NCBI GenBank assembly: GCA_944384125.1
Contig: CALWSF010000020.1
Span: 1-63,463 of the forward strand
Origin: an uncultured Lachnospiraceae bacterium
Lineage (GTDB): Bacteria; Bacillota; Clostridia; Lachnospirales; Lachnospiraceae
DNA length: 63,463 nucleotides
Reading direction: 5' to 3'
Shown piece by piece: positions 33,513 to 42,529 of this stretch. A program made the position numbers and the translations under genes. The number at the start of each line of letters is the position of its first letter. Within the stretch, counting starts at the first letter, position 1. The notes beneath the pieces are model-generated. The model saw nothing but the letters and a program-made list of their open reading frames with translations. It was not told the DNA's origin and searched no databases.

Positions 33513-35684
33513 CTATCTCCACTCGGGATTAATCATCACGGCCTTCCTGTATTGCGTTCTGCTTTTGAAGGTCAGCTCAACCATTCCCTCCAGCCCTGTA
33601 AGGTCAAGATCTATATCCATTCTTCTGTACTCTCTGTCTCCCACTGTCACAACAGCTGCTGTCTTTTCTGTCTTTCCGTCTGAAGCAGTCACTTCCACCT
33701 CAAAAAGAGCAGGAAGTATCCACCAGTCCGGATCCGCCGCTATTACAGACAGCACACAGTGATCCGACTTCTTCTCAAAGGAAAAACCCGGGGAGTCCTG
33801 CGCCCAGTCCCCGTAATACCATGTATTCTTCCGTCCGTCCGCCAGTTCAAGACCGGCCAGGGTATAGGACTGAACACCTTTTAAAATTGTATCCAGATAA
33901 AACAGATCACTCACATAAAATCCCGCTTCATTCATCCATGCGAGATATTCATCCAGAACTTCCCTCCCCTGAGGGAACATATCATAAACGCCCTCTCCAT
34001 TCTCCATGGCCTGTCGGATTTCTTCCTCATATTCGGCCCGAAAAGAAGACAGCTCATTTGTGATGGAATACCGGTTCCAGACCGGAACATTATCCCCCGC
34101 GAGGCGGGCATAACTGCCATAGTCCCCCCAGGTAAGATATATTCTGTCAATCTTATCCAGGGCCTCATCTGAAAACAGTTGCCGATCCCGAAACACAAAG
34201 GGAATATTTTCCCTGTACGCCGCCATATTTCCATCCCGCATGGCCCATTCGTTGCCCTGCCACACAGACTGATATCCGTATTCCGCTCTGATCAAAAAGG
34301 GAACAGCCAGAAAAAGTGCTGCTGCCTTTCTCACACTTCTTCCGCAGTAAATCATCCGCAGAAACAGGAAGGCAGCCATAATACCGCCGATTACCAGCCC
34401 TCCCATGTAGTACCGGATATGTCCGGTAGATACCGTCCATGCGAATGCAGAACATACGAAAAGTACCATCATCCGGATCTCCTGTCTGAAAACAGGATTC
34501 CGGCGGCATACCAGCGCCCTGATCCCGTCTGCCGCCACCACAGCGGCAGCAGCCAGAACAACAGCCAGATCCCAGTTAAATTCACACCATATCTCGCTTA
34601 ATCTGTAGCCGGGGAAAAATATCATATAAAGCGGCCACAGAAGTATCTCCAGAGCACTCTGCGGTCCCCATCTGGGATCTTTAAAATTCACATCAGAATA
34701 ATACGGCGATTTAAAGAATGTATTGTAATACGGATAAACCGGATTTCCGGTAGAAATCCCGTTGTATCCCAGATATATTGTTACCGGAATAATCCCGGCT
34801 GCAAGGCAGACAGCAAACATTGCAGGCGTAACACTTTTCCGTATTTTTATGAGATACAGAATTACCAGCGGAGCCAGATAGACAATATTTGTCATCTTCA
34901 GGCAAAACAGAATGCCGCCCAGCAGGCAGAAGACACACGCCTCACAGAACGTATTTTCCCCGTCTCTGTCCCTTACCAGCAGAAATACCATTTCTACCAG
35001 GAACGGAAGCGCCGCAAGCTCTACCATATAACTGCCGCTTTCCTGAATAAGCTCAAAACGGCTTATGATAAAAAATGCCAGTACCGACGGCCAGCTTATA
35101 AAAATAGAACTGTTTCTGTCCGGACGCACCCTGCGCTCAAACCATGCAAGAAATGCCGTTGTCTGACGATACAGGACAAGCATTACCACGGCATTAAAAA
35201 GCGTTCCCATGCGCAGTCCCAGCAGAATCCGGAAGGGATAAAAAAGGCGATCTCCCAGACGGAATCCGAACATCTGAAACCTTCCCGGTATTACATGGTA
35301 ATGAATATTATCTGCAAACCCCGGTATCTGTGACAGGAGATGATAGTTCTGGGTATCATAACTCATATCCGGCCGTATTCCCTTCACGGCAAAAAAAACA
35401 AAAATGAAAGCACATCCGGCCATAAAAAACAGATCTGTCCTGTTTTTTTCTCTTTTGGGCAATCCGATTACATAAAACATGAGCAGTGCAGCCATCAGAA
35501 GCGCCGTCAGACGCGATACCGCCGTTGTCTGCGGCATCCCTGCCAGCCAGCACAGAAAATCCAGAAGCTCACAGCACCAGATAAACACCGTATAAAATAA
35601 AAGGAGCAAAAAACTCCGGCTGCTCACACGCCAGGTGCATCTTCTGCCGCCAAAACGCATCAGCCATCTCCCCTTATCAGGCAT
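33513..35684 (-). CDS. Large multi-spanning membrane protein with extracellular C-terminal domain, GT-C-like
   Basis: 723 residues. About 11-12 helices fill the first 480 residues; the first large outer loop has IRPDMSYDTQNYHL, whose acidic residues sit where GT-C glycosyltransferases keep the catalytic Asp. The C-terminal 240 residues are hydrophilic, ending in a beta-rich part (YTLAGLELADG, then VTVGDREYRRMDIDLDLTGLEG) that could bind carbohydrate. GGAGG stands 6 bases before the ATG. It is 15 bases downstream of gmhA. A heptosyl or dideoxyhexosyl transfer to the glycan is a guess from context. Confidence 0.78.
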   Translation of the reverse strand: MPDKGRWLMRFGGRRCTWRVSSRSFLLLLFYTVFIWCCELLDFLCWLAGMPQTTAVSRLTALLMAALLMFYVIGLPKREKNRTDLFFMAGCAFIFVFFAVKGIRPDMSYDTQNYHLLSQIPGFADNIHYHVIPGRFQMFGFRLGDRLFYPFRILLGLRMGTLFNAVVMLVLYRQTTAFLAWFERRVRPDRNSSIFISWPSVLAFFIISRFELIQESGSYMVELAALPFLVEMVFLLVRDRDGENTFCEACVFCLLGGILFCLKMTNIVYLAPLVILYLIKIRKSVTPAMFAVCLAAGIIPVTIYLGYNGISTGNPVYPYYNTFFKSPYYSDVNFKDPRWGPQSALEILLWPLYMIFFPGYRLSEIWCEFNWDLAVVLAAAAVVAADGIRALVCRRNPVFRQEIRMMVLFVCSAFAWTVSTGHIRYYMGGLVIGGIMAAFLFLRMIYCGRSVRKAAALFLAVPFLIRAEYGYQSVWQGNEWAMRDGNMAAYRENIPFVFRDRQLFSDEALDKIDRIYLTWGDYGSYARLAGDNVPVWNRYSITNELSSFRAEYEEEIRQAMENGEGVYDMFPQGREVLDEYLAWMNEAGFYVSDLFYLDTILKGVQSYTLAGLELADGRKNTWYYGDWAQDSPGFSFEKKSDHCVLSVIAADPDWWILPALFEVEVTASDGKTEKTAAVVTVGDREYRRMDIDLDLTGLEGMVELTFKSRTQYRKAVMINPEWR

Positions 35685-35699
35685 GAAAAACCTCCGATA

Positions 35700-36335
35700 T
35701 CAGAAAAAATATTCTTCCAGCATAAGACAGAGCGCGTGATAGACAGGAAGATGAAGCTCCTGTATTTTATAGGTTTCCTTTTCCGGAACAACAATGGAAA
35801 CATCACACAGACTTTTAAGTCTCCCGCCGTCACGGCCCGCAAGTCCGATAACCTTAAGTCCTGCTGCTCGGGCAGCAATCGCACCGCAGATAATATTTTC
35901 AGAATTTCCTGACGTGGATATCCCCAAAAACACATCGCCCTGATTTCCATAGCCCAGAACCTGCTGAGCAAATATCAGCCCTCCGTCCACATCATTTAAA
36001 AATGCGGTGGACAGTCCCGGGTGTCCCGTCAGAGCAATGGCGGGAAGACCCTTCTGCAGCTTACGGGACATCACGTCTCCAAGCTGCGGATCTATGGCGC
36101 GCATGGCATCCGCTATCTCCGGATCCACCGGACGCGGTTTTACAAAGCCTTTCATCAGTTCTCCCACAATATGCTCGGAATCTGCACAGCTTCCTCCATT
36201 TCCCGCAACAAGAAGCTTGCCGCCCTTCTCATATGCAGCCCGCAGTATCTCAAACGCAGCCCGTATATCAGATTTTACCGCCTCCAGAGCCGGATAGCGT
36301 TTTATCAGCTCTTCCAGATATTCATTCTCTCTCAT
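35700..36335 (-). CDS. gmhA: Sedoheptulose-7-phosphate isomerase
   Basis: 211 residues of the SIS fold. It turns sedoheptulose 7-phosphate into D-glycero-D-manno-heptose 7-phosphate, the entry to nucleotide-heptoses. Phosphate-binding segments LLVAGNGGSCADSEHIVGELMK and LGISTSGNSENII match GmhA closely, as does the C-terminal HLPVYHALCLMLEEYFF. I use ATG 36335 with AAGGAG 8 bases upstream; the frame continues to 36359. The other three heptose genes lie upstream in the same direction, interrupted by an 807-residue membrane protein. Confidence 0.95.
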   Translation of the reverse strand: MRENEYLEELIKRYPALEAVKSDIRAAFEILRAAYEKGGKLLVAGNGGSCADSEHIVGELMKGFVKPRPVDPEIADAMRAIDPQLGDVMSRKLQKGLPAIALTGHPGLSTAFLNDVDGGLIFAQQVLGYGNQGDVFLGISTSGNSENIICGAIAARAAGLKVIGLAGRDGGRLKSLCDVSIVVPEKETYKIQELHLPVYHALCLMLEEYFF

Positions 36336-36383
36336 CTGATTTCTCCTTTCAGATTCCATTTTCAGCCATTTTTCATTCTTTTT

Positions 36384-38807
36384 CTATTGTCCGAAAATCC
36401 TGTAAAACCGATCAAAATTCTTCAGGTTCTCCCGGGCCGTCTCCTGATCAACCGGTTTTTCTGAAACCGCAGCCAGAAAATTCCCCTCCTCAAAAAGAAG
36501 ATCCGTAAGGCTCCCGCGGCCAATCAGTTCTCTCAGAAGACCATAGCTCCACTCCCAGTTTCCCGGCCCGATGTAGCCCGCTTCCGCATAAATGTAGTCC
36601 GTACCGGCATACTCCATATATTCCTCAAAGGCTTCAGGGGAATTTACAAGCTCTACATTTCCCCATGGCGATGTAACATCTTTATAGGATTCCACGATAC
36701 AGGGAAATTGCAGGCAGAATGGATGATCCCCGAATGCTATGACCCGATTCTCCCGATCCTCTGCCAGGATCTGCCAGATCATGGCATTCCCTTCGCTTAT
36801 CATCCGCTCATGCTCCTTCTGACGGTGATTCATCCTTCCTGTATTGATAAGCTTCGGCTCGCTGAAACCGGCTGACCACGCCCAGTTTGTAAGCGAGGTA
36901 ATGAGCAGGTTGAATACCAGCACAGGTGTGAGACAGAACAGAAAAGCCTTTCTGTATCCCAGCAGACAAAGCCTCTCTGCCGCCCGGCAGGCCGCCAGAA
37001 GAAGCATGGTGTAAAGAAGCATAAAGTAATTTCCATCCACCTGATAAAGCATTACAAGGCTTACCAGATTGACAGCCAGAAACGGCCAGAAAATCATGTG
37101 AGACGCCAGATATATTTTTCTCTCATCCGGCTGTCCGCTGTTTCCGGCAGCCGTACAGGCAGATACCCTGTGGACCCGCCCTGAGAATCCCCCATTCAGA
37201 AGACATACCAGAACACAGATAATGAGGAAAAACAGAAGGGAAGTTCCCCACGCCAGAATCACATGGCTCATATCTTCCCCCTCAGGTGCCAAAAGCATCT
37301 GATACATCCTTCTGAGCAGAACGCTTAGCCCGCTCTCATCCTGATAATTCTGCGGAAGCTCTCCCACCGCAAAGGGATATTTCATCTCAAATCCCAGAGC
37401 CGAAAAAATCGACGTAAACACAGATGTCACAGGCATTCCTGTAATTATCATTGTTCTCGCCCAGATTCCCGCGAGCGCTCCTGCCGGAAGAAAGGCAAAA
37501 AGCCATGTACCGCCGGCTCCCTTAAGTTTCAGTTCCCGGGACATCAGAAGATAGATCCCCATCATTCCAAACACTGCCGTAGAAAATACAAGGGCAGTTG
37601 GCTTCATGGTCAGAGACAGGAAATAGGCCCCGGCCGCACCAAGCAGCAGAAAAGGACGTTTTTGTCTCAGGTACTGAAAAAACAGCCCCATCATAATCAG
37701 CTGCAGCAGCCACGTAATTATATCCGTCTTTGCGGAAACAGCCATATTCATTATGCCCGGCAGGGCTGCTGTCATTATTACTGCAAGCACGGCACCCCTT
37801 CGTCCGACAAAATAGCCTGCAAGCCACGCTGTTGCCGCCAGTCCCAGAACAGCCAGCCAGAGGTTAAAAAACAGCAGGTAGCTGTGCGATGCCAGATCAC
37901 AGAGCGGAAGAGTCAGAACCTCCCATCCCTTTGAATAGACATATGCCATTCCCACCAGTCCGGGATTATCATAAATTCCCCCTCCGACAGCCAGAATATA
38001 TTCAGATCGGACCCCATACCACAAAGTGTCAAAATCAAGCGACAAATTCATCCGTCCCGCCTGTATCAGGATGAGAACAAGAATCCATACCGCAGCAGCC
38101 CGCCATGCCGGCGAAGCTTCTTCCATCTTTTTGCAGGCAGCTTCCCAGAATCCGTATTTCCCCCTGTCGGCGCCGTTTCTCTGTGCTTTCTTTCTCCGCG
38201 CCCGGACCACATCGGCAAGAATAAGTAAACTTCCACAGCCGTAAACTGCTATGCGCATCCATACAATCTTTCCCTGGCCCAGAGCAGATAACAGGCAGAA
38301 AAACAGAATAGCCGCACTGAAGCCCATGAGAAGAGAAATCGACAGCGCCGCTGCCCTTTCACTTCCGTTCTGTATGCGGCAATACCATTTGTTCTCCTGA
38401 AGCTTTCCGTCAGAGTCAGGCATATTGTCATGCGTTTTGCCAATCCTGAAAACCAGTTCTTTCAGGGCACAGCCAATTCTTAAAAGACATGCCAGATAAA
38501 TGGCAGATACTGTCATAGGCAAAAACACTTCGTGAATCCAGCAGAAAAAAAGTATCAGAAAAACAGACAGCGTAAGACGCACGTGACCTGTTTTCGGCAG
38601 AAATACGGCGCCGGACATCAGAAAAAACAGAACGGCAATTTCTGCCAGCATCCTGTGAAATTCCGAAAATGTTATATAAACCGCAAGAAAACCATTTTCC
38701 CTAAACAGCGCTTCAGCCGGGAATAAGACTGACACAACCGCAGCGGCGGCCAGAAGCAGAATAGACGCAGCCTTCCCCGGTCTCAAAATATTTATTTTAT
38801 CCTGCAC
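36384..38807 (-). CDS. Very large multi-spanning membrane protein, possible GT-C glycosyltransferase or polymerase
   Basis: 807 residues from GTG 38807 (GAGGGGG about 9 bases upstream; a GTG three codons earlier is possible). It has about 16-18 hydrophobic helices. A segment SLDFDTLWYGVRSEYILAVG after a helix resembles the acidic first outer loop of PMT/ArnT-type GT-C enzymes, and AVSAKTDIITWLLQL lies in a later loop. The C-terminal 150 residues are soluble and carry an ALRENLK-like ending. It sits between gmhB and gmhA, so a link to heptose is likely. No precise family recognised. Confidence 0.75.
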   Translation of the reverse strand: MQDKINILRPGKAASILLLAAAAVVSVLFPAEALFRENGFLAVYITFSEFHRMLAEIAVLFFLMSGAVFLPKTGHVRLTLSVFLILFFCWIHEVFLPMTVSAIYLACLLRIGCALKELVFRIGKTHDNMPDSDGKLQENKWYCRIQNGSERAAALSISLLMGFSAAILFFCLLSALGQGKIVWMRIAVYGCGSLLILADVVRARRKKAQRNGADRGKYGFWEAACKKMEEASPAWRAAAVWILVLILIQAGRMNLSLDFDTLWYGVRSEYILAVGGGIYDNPGLVGMAYVYSKGWEVLTLPLCDLASHSYLLFFNLWLAVLGLAATAWLAGYFVGRRGAVLAVIMTAALPGIMNMAVSAKTDIITWLLQLIMMGLFFQYLRQKRPFLLLGAAGAYFLSLTMKPTALVFSTAVFGMMGIYLLMSRELKLKGAGGTWLFAFLPAGALAGIWARTMIITGMPVTSVFTSIFSALGFEMKYPFAVGELPQNYQDESGLSVLLRRMYQMLLAPEGEDMSHVILAWGTSLLFFLIICVLVCLLNGGFSGRVHRVSACTAAGNSGQPDERKIYLASHMIFWPFLAVNLVSLVMLYQVDGNYFMLLYTMLLLAACRAAERLCLLGYRKAFLFCLTPVLVFNLLITSLTNWAWSAGFSEPKLINTGRMNHRQKEHERMISEGNAMIWQILAEDRENRVIAFGDHPFCLQFPCIVESYKDVTSPWGNVELVNSPEAFEEYMEYAGTDYIYAEAGYIGPGNWEWSYGLLRELIGRGSLTDLLFEEGNFLAAVSEKPVDQETARENLKNFDRFYRIFGQ

Positions 38808-38847
38808 TGTGTCCACCCCCTCGTTTTTTATACGGCATCTGACAGCT

Positions 38848-39483
38848 TCATTTCCGCCCGCAGCCGGCACGGCCATCAAGAACAGCCTTCACAGCTTCAA
38901 GAAGATTGTCCGCATAATAATCATACTTCCGGGAAGCATCTATCTCCCCGCGCAGAGACTCTCCGTATCCGGTTCCCACTAAAATTCCGCATACTCCGAA
39001 TCGCTTTCCCGCCTGTGTATCCAGAAGCTTGTCTCCAATCATAAACGAGTGCTCTCTGTCTATCTTCTCCGGAAGATCCCGCTCTGCCATCTCAAACATC
39101 CCGATATCCGGTTTCCGGCAATGACAGACCTTTTTATACTTCCCGATTCCATATTCCGGATGATGAGGACAGTAATAAAATGCATCCACATGGGCTCCTT
39201 CTTTTTCCAGAAGAGAATTCATATATCCGTGGAGATGCTCCACATCTTCCTCCGTGTAATACCCTCTCGCAACACCGGCCTGATTCGTTACGACAATGAC
39301 CCGGTACCCGGCCTGATTGAGAAGGCGAATCGCCTCTCCCGCGCCTTCAATAAGCCGCAGATCCTCGGGCCTGTAAAGATAGTTCACTTCCTCATTTATG
39401 GTGCCATCCCGATCAAGAAAGACCACCGGAATACCATCTTTGCTTTTTTCTGCCATGGTATCCGCGTTTTTATCACTACACAT
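38848..39483 (-). CDS. gmhB: D-glycero-D-manno-heptose 1,7-bisphosphate 7-phosphatase
   Basis: 211 residues of the HAD-IIIA type. It removes the 7-phosphate of heptose bisphosphate. Motif I is VFLDRDGTINEEV, motif II TNQAGVARG, and SFMIGDKLLDTQAGKR holds motifs III and IV. The zinc loop is complete: CPHHPEYG and CHCRKPD. The start overlaps the hddA stop by 8 bases. In the GDP route the substrate is the alpha anomer; sequence alone does not reveal the anomeric preference. Confidence 0.93.
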   Translation of the reverse strand: MCSDKNADTMAEKSKDGIPVVFLDRDGTINEEVNYLYRPEDLRLIEGAGEAIRLLNQAGYRVIVVTNQAGVARGYYTEEDVEHLHGYMNSLLEKEGAHVDAFYYCPHHPEYGIGKYKKVCHCRKPDIGMFEMAERDLPEKIDREHSFMIGDKLLDTQAGKRFGVCGILVGTGYGESLRGEIDASRKYDYYADNLLEAVKAVLDGRAGCGRK

Positions 39484-40546
39484 GAAAGCAATACTCCTTA
39501 TCCGGCATCTTCACTTCAACCTCATGATAATCCCAGCGATCCTCGTCACAGATCCAGCTCTGAGCACCCCGGAGCTCAAAATTCCAGTCCATCAGCTGCC
39601 CGCCGGCATTCTCCAGGCGCCGGGCAACCTGATGCTTTACATTGTAAGGACAATAGACGAGAAGGAATCCGCCTCCTCCGGCTCCCAGAAGCTTTCCGCC
39701 CAGAGCACCCGCTTTTTTTGCCTCCTCATACAGAATATCTATCTGAGGATTGGTAATCTTGCTGCTCATGCGCTTCTTGCTCTCCCACCCATAATCGAGA
39801 AGGCGCCCGAAATTATGGAGATTTCCCCTTAAAAGCTCATCCTTCATGGCGTAGGACAGGGCCTTTACCTCGCACATTGCCTGAAAAGCATCCTGTTTCT
39901 TATAATTATCAACCTGATCCTTGATGATATTCGCTGATACATGCACATTGCCTGTGTAGCAGAGAAGCAGATTGTACTGCAGCTCATTGATTATATCACG
40001 CCGGATACGCAGAGGGTTTACAACTACCTTATTGCGGCCGTGGAACTCAATGAAATTGAATCCTCCAAATGTGGCCGCATACTGATCCTGATATCCGCCC
40101 GCAATTCCCAGATCAAGCCTCTCCACCCCGTACGCCAGATCCGCCATGGCGTAATTGTCAAATTCCACACCTTTCCACCGGGCCATAGCCGTCAGAAGGC
40201 AGACCATAACAGTTGAGGAGGTTCCCAGTCCCGATCCCGGAGGCGCATCGCACTGGAGGTACACCTCACAGCCCTGCTTGATATCCATCGCCTTAAGGGC
40301 AGCCGTTACCAGGTCGAGGCGGCCGTCATACACATAATTTTCTTTTGCGTTGTATTTAACTGTCATATCAAAATCAAGCGAATGGACAATTATCTGTTCA
40401 TCCTCCCGCGGAATAATGGAACAGTAGGCGTACTTGTTAATGGTACTTCCTATAATCGCACCGCCCTGCTCCACACAGAACGGTTCCACATCCGTACCGC
40501 CTCCCCCAAAGCTTACCCGCAGAGGCGCCCTTCCTCTGATTACCAT
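39476..40546 (-). CDS. hddA: D-glycero-D-manno-heptose 7-phosphate kinase
   Basis: 356 residues of the GHMP kinase superfamily. It phosphorylates C1 of heptose 7-phosphate with ATP. Motifs: RAPLRVSFGGGGTDV at the N-terminus, PPGSGLGTSSTVMVCLL as the ATP loop, and GGKLLGAGGGGFLLVYCP near the end, all characteristic of the HddA/FKP-like branch. It overlaps hddC by 7 bases upstream and gmhB by 8 bases downstream. Presence of HddA in place of a bifunctional HldE points to the GDP-heptose pathway. Confidence 0.94.
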   Translation of the reverse strand: MVIRGRAPLRVSFGGGGTDVEPFCVEQGGAIIGSTINKYAYCSIIPREDEQIIVHSLDFDMTVKYNAKENYVYDGRLDLVTAALKAMDIKQGCEVYLQCDAPPGSGLGTSSTVMVCLLTAMARWKGVEFDNYAMADLAYGVERLDLGIAGGYQDQYAATFGGFNFIEFHGRNKVVVNPLRIRRDIINELQYNLLLCYTGNVHVSANIIKDQVDNYKKQDAFQAMCEVKALSYAMKDELLRGNLHNFGRLLDYGWESKKRMSSKITNPQIDILYEEAKKAGALGGKLLGAGGGGFLLVYCPYNVKHQVARRLENAGGQLMDWNFELRGAQSWICDEDRWDYHEVEVKMPDKEYCFHV

Positions 40547-41247
40547 TTTACTGTTCCCCTCCTCACATCATCCTGAAAACGAAAATAATCCTCGGGAATC
40601 CCGATATCAATAAAATACCCGTCATTGACAAAGCCGCCCAGAGAGCGGCCCTCTTTCATCCAGCGGGGAATCATCTGATTTTCCAGGGACACCTGACCAT
40701 CCGGAATCGTATCAAGAAGTGCCCGATCCATCAGGTAAACACCTCCGTTTATCGTACCAGGACGGACCTTCCCCTCTTTTTCATTGAATTTTTTAAGGAT
40801 ACCGTTTTCAAGAACTGCTTCCCCGTATCTGGATATGTCGGGAACTTTTCTGAGAACCAGTGCCATATCAAGTTTTCCGTCACGTTTTTCCCGGAAAAGT
40901 CTTTCGTAATCCAGCTCATAAAAGGTGTCTCCATTGAGAGCCAGAAATGAGTCCTCTGTCACAAAGCGCCCTGCATTTTTAAGGGCTCCCGCTGTCCCCA
41001 GAAGTTCTTCCTCATATGCATAGAAAGCCCGTATTCCAAAACGTGTGCCGTCTCCAAAATACTCTTCTACCATGCTTCCTTTATATCCTACTGCAAATAT
41101 GATATCCGTTATTCCAAAGCCTGTCAGGCTGTGCACCACATATTCTATAAAAGGTCTCCCCTCAATCAGCGCCATGGGCTTGGGACGATCATTTACCACA
41201 CTGCGAAGTCTCGTCCCCAGTCCTCCCGCCAGCAGAACTGCCTGCAT
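40540..41247 (-). CDS. hddC: D-glycero-D-manno-heptose 1-phosphate guanylyltransferase
   Basis: 235 residues of the nucleotidyltransferase family. It activates heptose 1-phosphate with GTP to GDP-heptose. The signature LLAGGLGTRLRSVVNDRPKPM opens the protein, and LALNGDTFYELD is the metal strand. I use ATG 41247, with AGGAGGAG about 8 bases before it. The GTP preference is inferred from the hddA neighbour. The product would be used by glycosyltransferases of this cluster. Confidence 0.92.
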   Translation of the reverse strand: MQAVLLAGGLGTRLRSVVNDRPKPMALIEGRPFIEYVVHSLTGFGITDIIFAVGYKGSMVEEYFGDGTRFGIRAFYAYEEELLGTAGALKNAGRFVTEDSFLALNGDTFYELDYERLFREKRDGKLDMALVLRKVPDISRYGEAVLENGILKKFNEKEGKVRPGTINGGVYLMDRALLDTIPDGQVSLENQMIPRWMKEGRSLGGFVNDGYFIDIGIPEDYFRFQDDVRRGTVKW

Positions 41248-41277
41248 TTTTCTCTCCTCCTGATACATTTCCGGAAT

Positions 41278-42363
41278 CTATTTTTCTCCGGCTTCTGATT
41301 CCTGTATTTTAAAGTATCTGCGGCTCAGCTCTTTTTCCAGCACGCCTGTGTAAGCCGCCAGCAAAAGCCACGTCTGCCAGAGACCATCCACATGTGTTCT
41401 CTCCTGTCCGTGAGATGCCGCCACTCCCTGTCCGATAAGGGCACATCGAACATCATTTCCTCCTGAAAGCGCTGCCGAAGCATCTGACTTATAATACGGG
41501 AAAATGTCTACCGCATAGTCAATTCCATACTCCTTTGCAAGATCAATCAGGCGGTTGGTCATATCAAAATCATAGGGACCTGATGTATCTTTGGCGCAGA
41601 CAGACACATGGTATTCATCCCCGCTCAGGTCTCCTCCCAGCGCTCCCATATCGATCGCAAGAAATTCCTCCGTCTCCGGCGGCAGGAAGCTGCCGCCATG
41701 ACCGACTTCCTCATAATTGCTGAACAGGATTCTCAGCGTCTGCTCCGGCTGTTTTCCCGTATCATGCAGATATTTCAGGAATCCCAGAATTACAGCAACA
41801 GATGCTTTGTCATCCAGATGACGCGACTTGATAAATCCCGTTTCCGTGTATACAAATTTAGGATCAAAGCTTATAAAATCGCCCGGACCTATCCCCAGTT
41901 CTTCCGTATCTTCTTTCGTGCGTACTCTCTCATCAAGCCGCACCCTCATATTTTCTTCTGTCCGCTCCAGCTTCCTGATATCAGGAAATGTATGAATGGA
42001 CGGTGTAATCGTCTCTATGGTTCCCGTAAATTCCTGACCGGCTCTTGTGTGAACCTTACAGTAGCTCCCCTCCACGGACTGCATTGCAAAGCCGCCGATG
42101 GGAACAAACGCCAGCGTCCCGTCAGGGCGGACAGAACGAACCATGGCCCCCAGCGTATCCACATGGGCCGAAAGTCCCAGAACACGCTCCGTTTTCCCTG
42201 CAACACTTACCATCAATCCGCCCTTCCGGTTAAAGGTACATGGAAAACCCAGCATATCAACCTCTCTTCGGATTCTTTCCATCACTCTTTTGGTATAACC
42301 CGACGGGCTTGGTATATTAATAATCTCCTCAAGAATTTTAACAATATACGGCATATCACTCAT
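41278..42363 (-). CDS. M42-family metallo-aminopeptidase
   Basis: 361 residues. The dinuclear metal site is visible: LSAHVDTLG (His), SRHLDDKASV (bridging Asp), NYEEVGHGGS (catalytic and ligand Glu), AIDMGAL (Asp) and ERTHVDGL (His). Such enzymes form dodecameric cytosolic peptidases. Start at ATG 42363; the frame also runs from 42396. It is the first gene of the leftward cluster, 30 bases before hddC, so it may simply share the promoter; a direct role in glycan assembly is unlikely. An extended -10 (TGATAAAAT) lies about 55 bases upstream. Confidence 0.92.
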   Translation of the reverse strand: MSDMPYIVKILEEIINIPSPSGYTKRVMERIRREVDMLGFPCTFNRKGGLMVSVAGKTERVLGLSAHVDTLGAMVRSVRPDGTLAFVPIGGFAMQSVEGSYCKVHTRAGQEFTGTIETITPSIHTFPDIRKLERTEENMRVRLDERVRTKEDTEELGIGPGDFISFDPKFVYTETGFIKSRHLDDKASVAVILGFLKYLHDTGKQPEQTLRILFSNYEEVGHGGSFLPPETEEFLAIDMGALGGDLSGDEYHVSVCAKDTSGPYDFDMTNRLIDLAKEYGIDYAVDIFPYYKSDASAALSGGNDVRCALIGQGVAASHGQERTHVDGLWQTWLLLAAYTGVLEKELSRRYFKIQESEAGEK

Positions 42364-42417
42364 TTCATTTACCTGCCTTTCTCCAAAAGAGAACAAAATA
42401 CCCAGCTTAACTTTTGT

Positions 42418-42426
42418 ATTTTATCA
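42418..42426 (-). promoter_or_regulatory. Possible extended -10 promoter of the M42-heptose cluster
   Basis: On the minus strand TGA then TAAAAT, an extended -10 with one deviation. No good -35. It is the only promoter-like element I see between the RpiR gene and the M42 gene. Confidence 0.38.
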
Positions 42427-42529
42427 CAGTTCCCTGCACATTTCTACCTGATCAGCAAAGAAAAGACATAAAAAGGCCCCGTTTTCCGCCCCATACAGGC
42501 TGTCCTCCTGACAAAAAAGATAGCACCTT

